Of a stretch of DNA of 51,455 nt, positions 50,597-51,455 are shown piece after piece; positions within the stretch are counted from its first letter, which is position 1; the number at the start of each line of letters is the position of its first letter. Origin of the DNA: a bacterium (GTDB lineage: Bacteria > Patescibacteriota > Patescibacteriia > Patescibacteriales > GWC2-42-12); NCBI GenBank assembly GCA_030649205.1, contig JAUSGE010000014.1, positions 92,717-144,171 of the forward strand, in the 5' to 3' direction. The notes beneath the pieces are model-generated. The model worked only from the letters and a program-made list of their open reading frames with translations. It was not told the DNA's origin and ran no database searches. A program made the translations under genes and the position numbers.

Positions 50597-50645
50597 GGCA
50601 GTGAATTTGATATTATTTGATTGATTTTTGAATGTTCTTTCGATT

Positions 50646-51455
50646 TTAAACTGTTTTGGGAATTAAAAGATTGACTATTCGCTTAAGATTGACGGTTAGG
50701 TAGATGAGCAAGCTCCGTAAATGCACTCTCCATTTTCCCCGATGCTTGGCCTTGCCCAATCCGTGCCGATTTTTTACTTCCGCGAATTTCTGTTCGACTT
50801 TGTAGCGTAAGTTTCTCAAATGCAAGTAATGTTTGTTTTTGTCTTTCTTGATTTTAACTGTTCTCATGTTGTTCCGAGGGATAGTGTAATCCAGAATATT
50901 CCGCTTTTCCAGTTCGTCCGCATGGCCGACATAGCCTTTATCTCCTCCTTGTTTCCGGATGGCATCTTGTCCGCGGTGATCGCGTTCTTTGCCTGCGAGG
51001 GGAATAAGCTGAGATTCGTCGGTTCGGTTCGCTCCAGTGGTAATCACCGCCGTCACTAGTTCGGTTTCCGCATCGTCATTAGCATGGCTTTTGTAGCCGT
51101 ACCAGCCTTGGCCGTTTGATTCTTTTCTGCCGAATTCAGCTTCCGGGTCGGAAGTGTTGCGATCAATGTAGGTTTTATCGTTTTTATCCCGCTTAGCCTT
51201 GGCGCACCTTTTTAAGTCAACATTAGCCTCCAGGCCGGTGGCGTCCGCGTTCCGCTTGTCTGATATTTTAATGCCCAGCCGCTCCGCTTCGTCCAGCAAT
51301 ATTCTGTATGACCCATGAAACCTGGCGATAGAAATCAGCGAGACCGGATTCTCTTCCGCCGTCTTCTTTTAAAAAATCGGCGAATTCTTTCTCGAGTTGG
51401 GTGCCGGGAAAATTCAATTGGATGTCCCTCTTTAATAATTCTTTTTGCCCTACAA
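50646..51455 (-). pseudogene. IS5/IS1182-like DDE transposase, frameshifted, 5' end outside the window
   Basis: The main frame runs from about 51368 to the stop at 50646, beyond the TTG at 51299. It reads KKTAEENPVSLISIARFHG and includes NADATGLEAN (first Asp region), WYGYKSH, GGDKGYVGHADE (second Asp) and RYKVEQKFAEVKNRHG (Glu region). The N-terminal part from 51455 to ~51369 is in another frame (...EKEFADFLK). Removing one A from the run at 51367-51370 (read on the minus strand) joins them as DFLKKTAEE. So either the IS is inactive or the run holds a sequencing error. Confidence 0.8.

Noticed and set aside
50820-51059. Plus-strand ORF of 79 codons opposite the transposase
   Set aside because: It is antisense to conserved transposase motifs and has no recognisable content.
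51360-51380. Programmed -1 frameshift at T TTA AAA in the transposase
   Set aside because: A -1 slip leads into a short frame that soon stops; joining the two halves needs +1 or -2, so a one-base indel is the simpler explanation.
1-51455. Alternative genetic code with UGA as glycine
   Set aside because: Several well-defined genes end in TGA (for example hisH and the GT2 gene ending at 48602), and no core protein needs in-frame TGA read-through.

Overview
This 51.5 kb window looks like part of a Patescibacteria (Candidate Phyla Radiation, Parcubacteria-like) chromosome. The evidence is indirect: compact same-strand operons, almost no Shine-Dalgarno sequences, promoters placed so that transcription should begin at the start codon, small versions of core proteins, and families I associate with this group (sigma-region-4/HARE-HTH protein, TraG-like ATPase with a C-terminal zinc finger, GNVGIG surface protein, SecD carrying parvulin sequence). 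Genes end in TGA as well as TAA and TAG, so UGA is a stop and the Gracilibacteria code does not apply. No rRNA or ribosomal protein operon is present, so the placement is an inference.

Left third (1-13.8 kb): one long plus-strand cluster for a nonulosonic acid, most simply an acetamidino-modified pseudaminic acid. It holds a partial radical-SAM/SPASM protein, a PIG-L deacetylase, a hexapeptide acyltransferase, a CapD-type dehydratase, a capsule-type glycosyltransferase, PseB, PseC, a methylase, a NeuB-cytidylyltransferase fusion, a decayed neuB copy, a HisH/HisF-like/WbuX amidation trio, PseI and a PseH-YdcF fusion. PseG is not seen. A convergent lipid-linked sugar-phosphate transferase follows.

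Middle (15.2-39 kb): housekeeping genes. These are DNA polymerase III delta-prime, a beta-propeller lipoprotein, frr, rseP, hpf, secA, yfiH, two Nudix hydrolases, a peptidase E-like protein, secD with an internal parvulin region, secF, a DUF6922/AbiEii toxin-antitoxin pair, a surface protein, mreB, mreC, murB, the sigma-4/HARE-HTH regulator, and a membrane protein paired with a TraG/VirD4-like ATPase. Many of the gaps hold hairpin repeats of several families. Three such palindromes lie in frame inside secA.

Right part (39-49.5 kb): PHP and DUF1361 proteins, glycosyltransferases, a RmlC-like cupin, HIT, then rmlB, rmlD and rmlA with rhamnosyltransferase-like GT2 enzymes. This suggests a dTDP-rhamnose surface glycan.

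Right end (49.5-51.5 kb): an accessory zone with a GC-rich inverted-repeat element, two small noncoding transcription units (an unidentified ~75 nt RNA, and a class II tRNA-like gene that folds best with an 8-bp acceptor and 4-bp T stem), a small membrane protein and a frameshifted IS transposase. The most novel items are the tRNA-like gene with its neighbouring small RNA, the palindromes inside secA, the SecD-parvulin protein, and the enzyme fusions of the sugar cluster.
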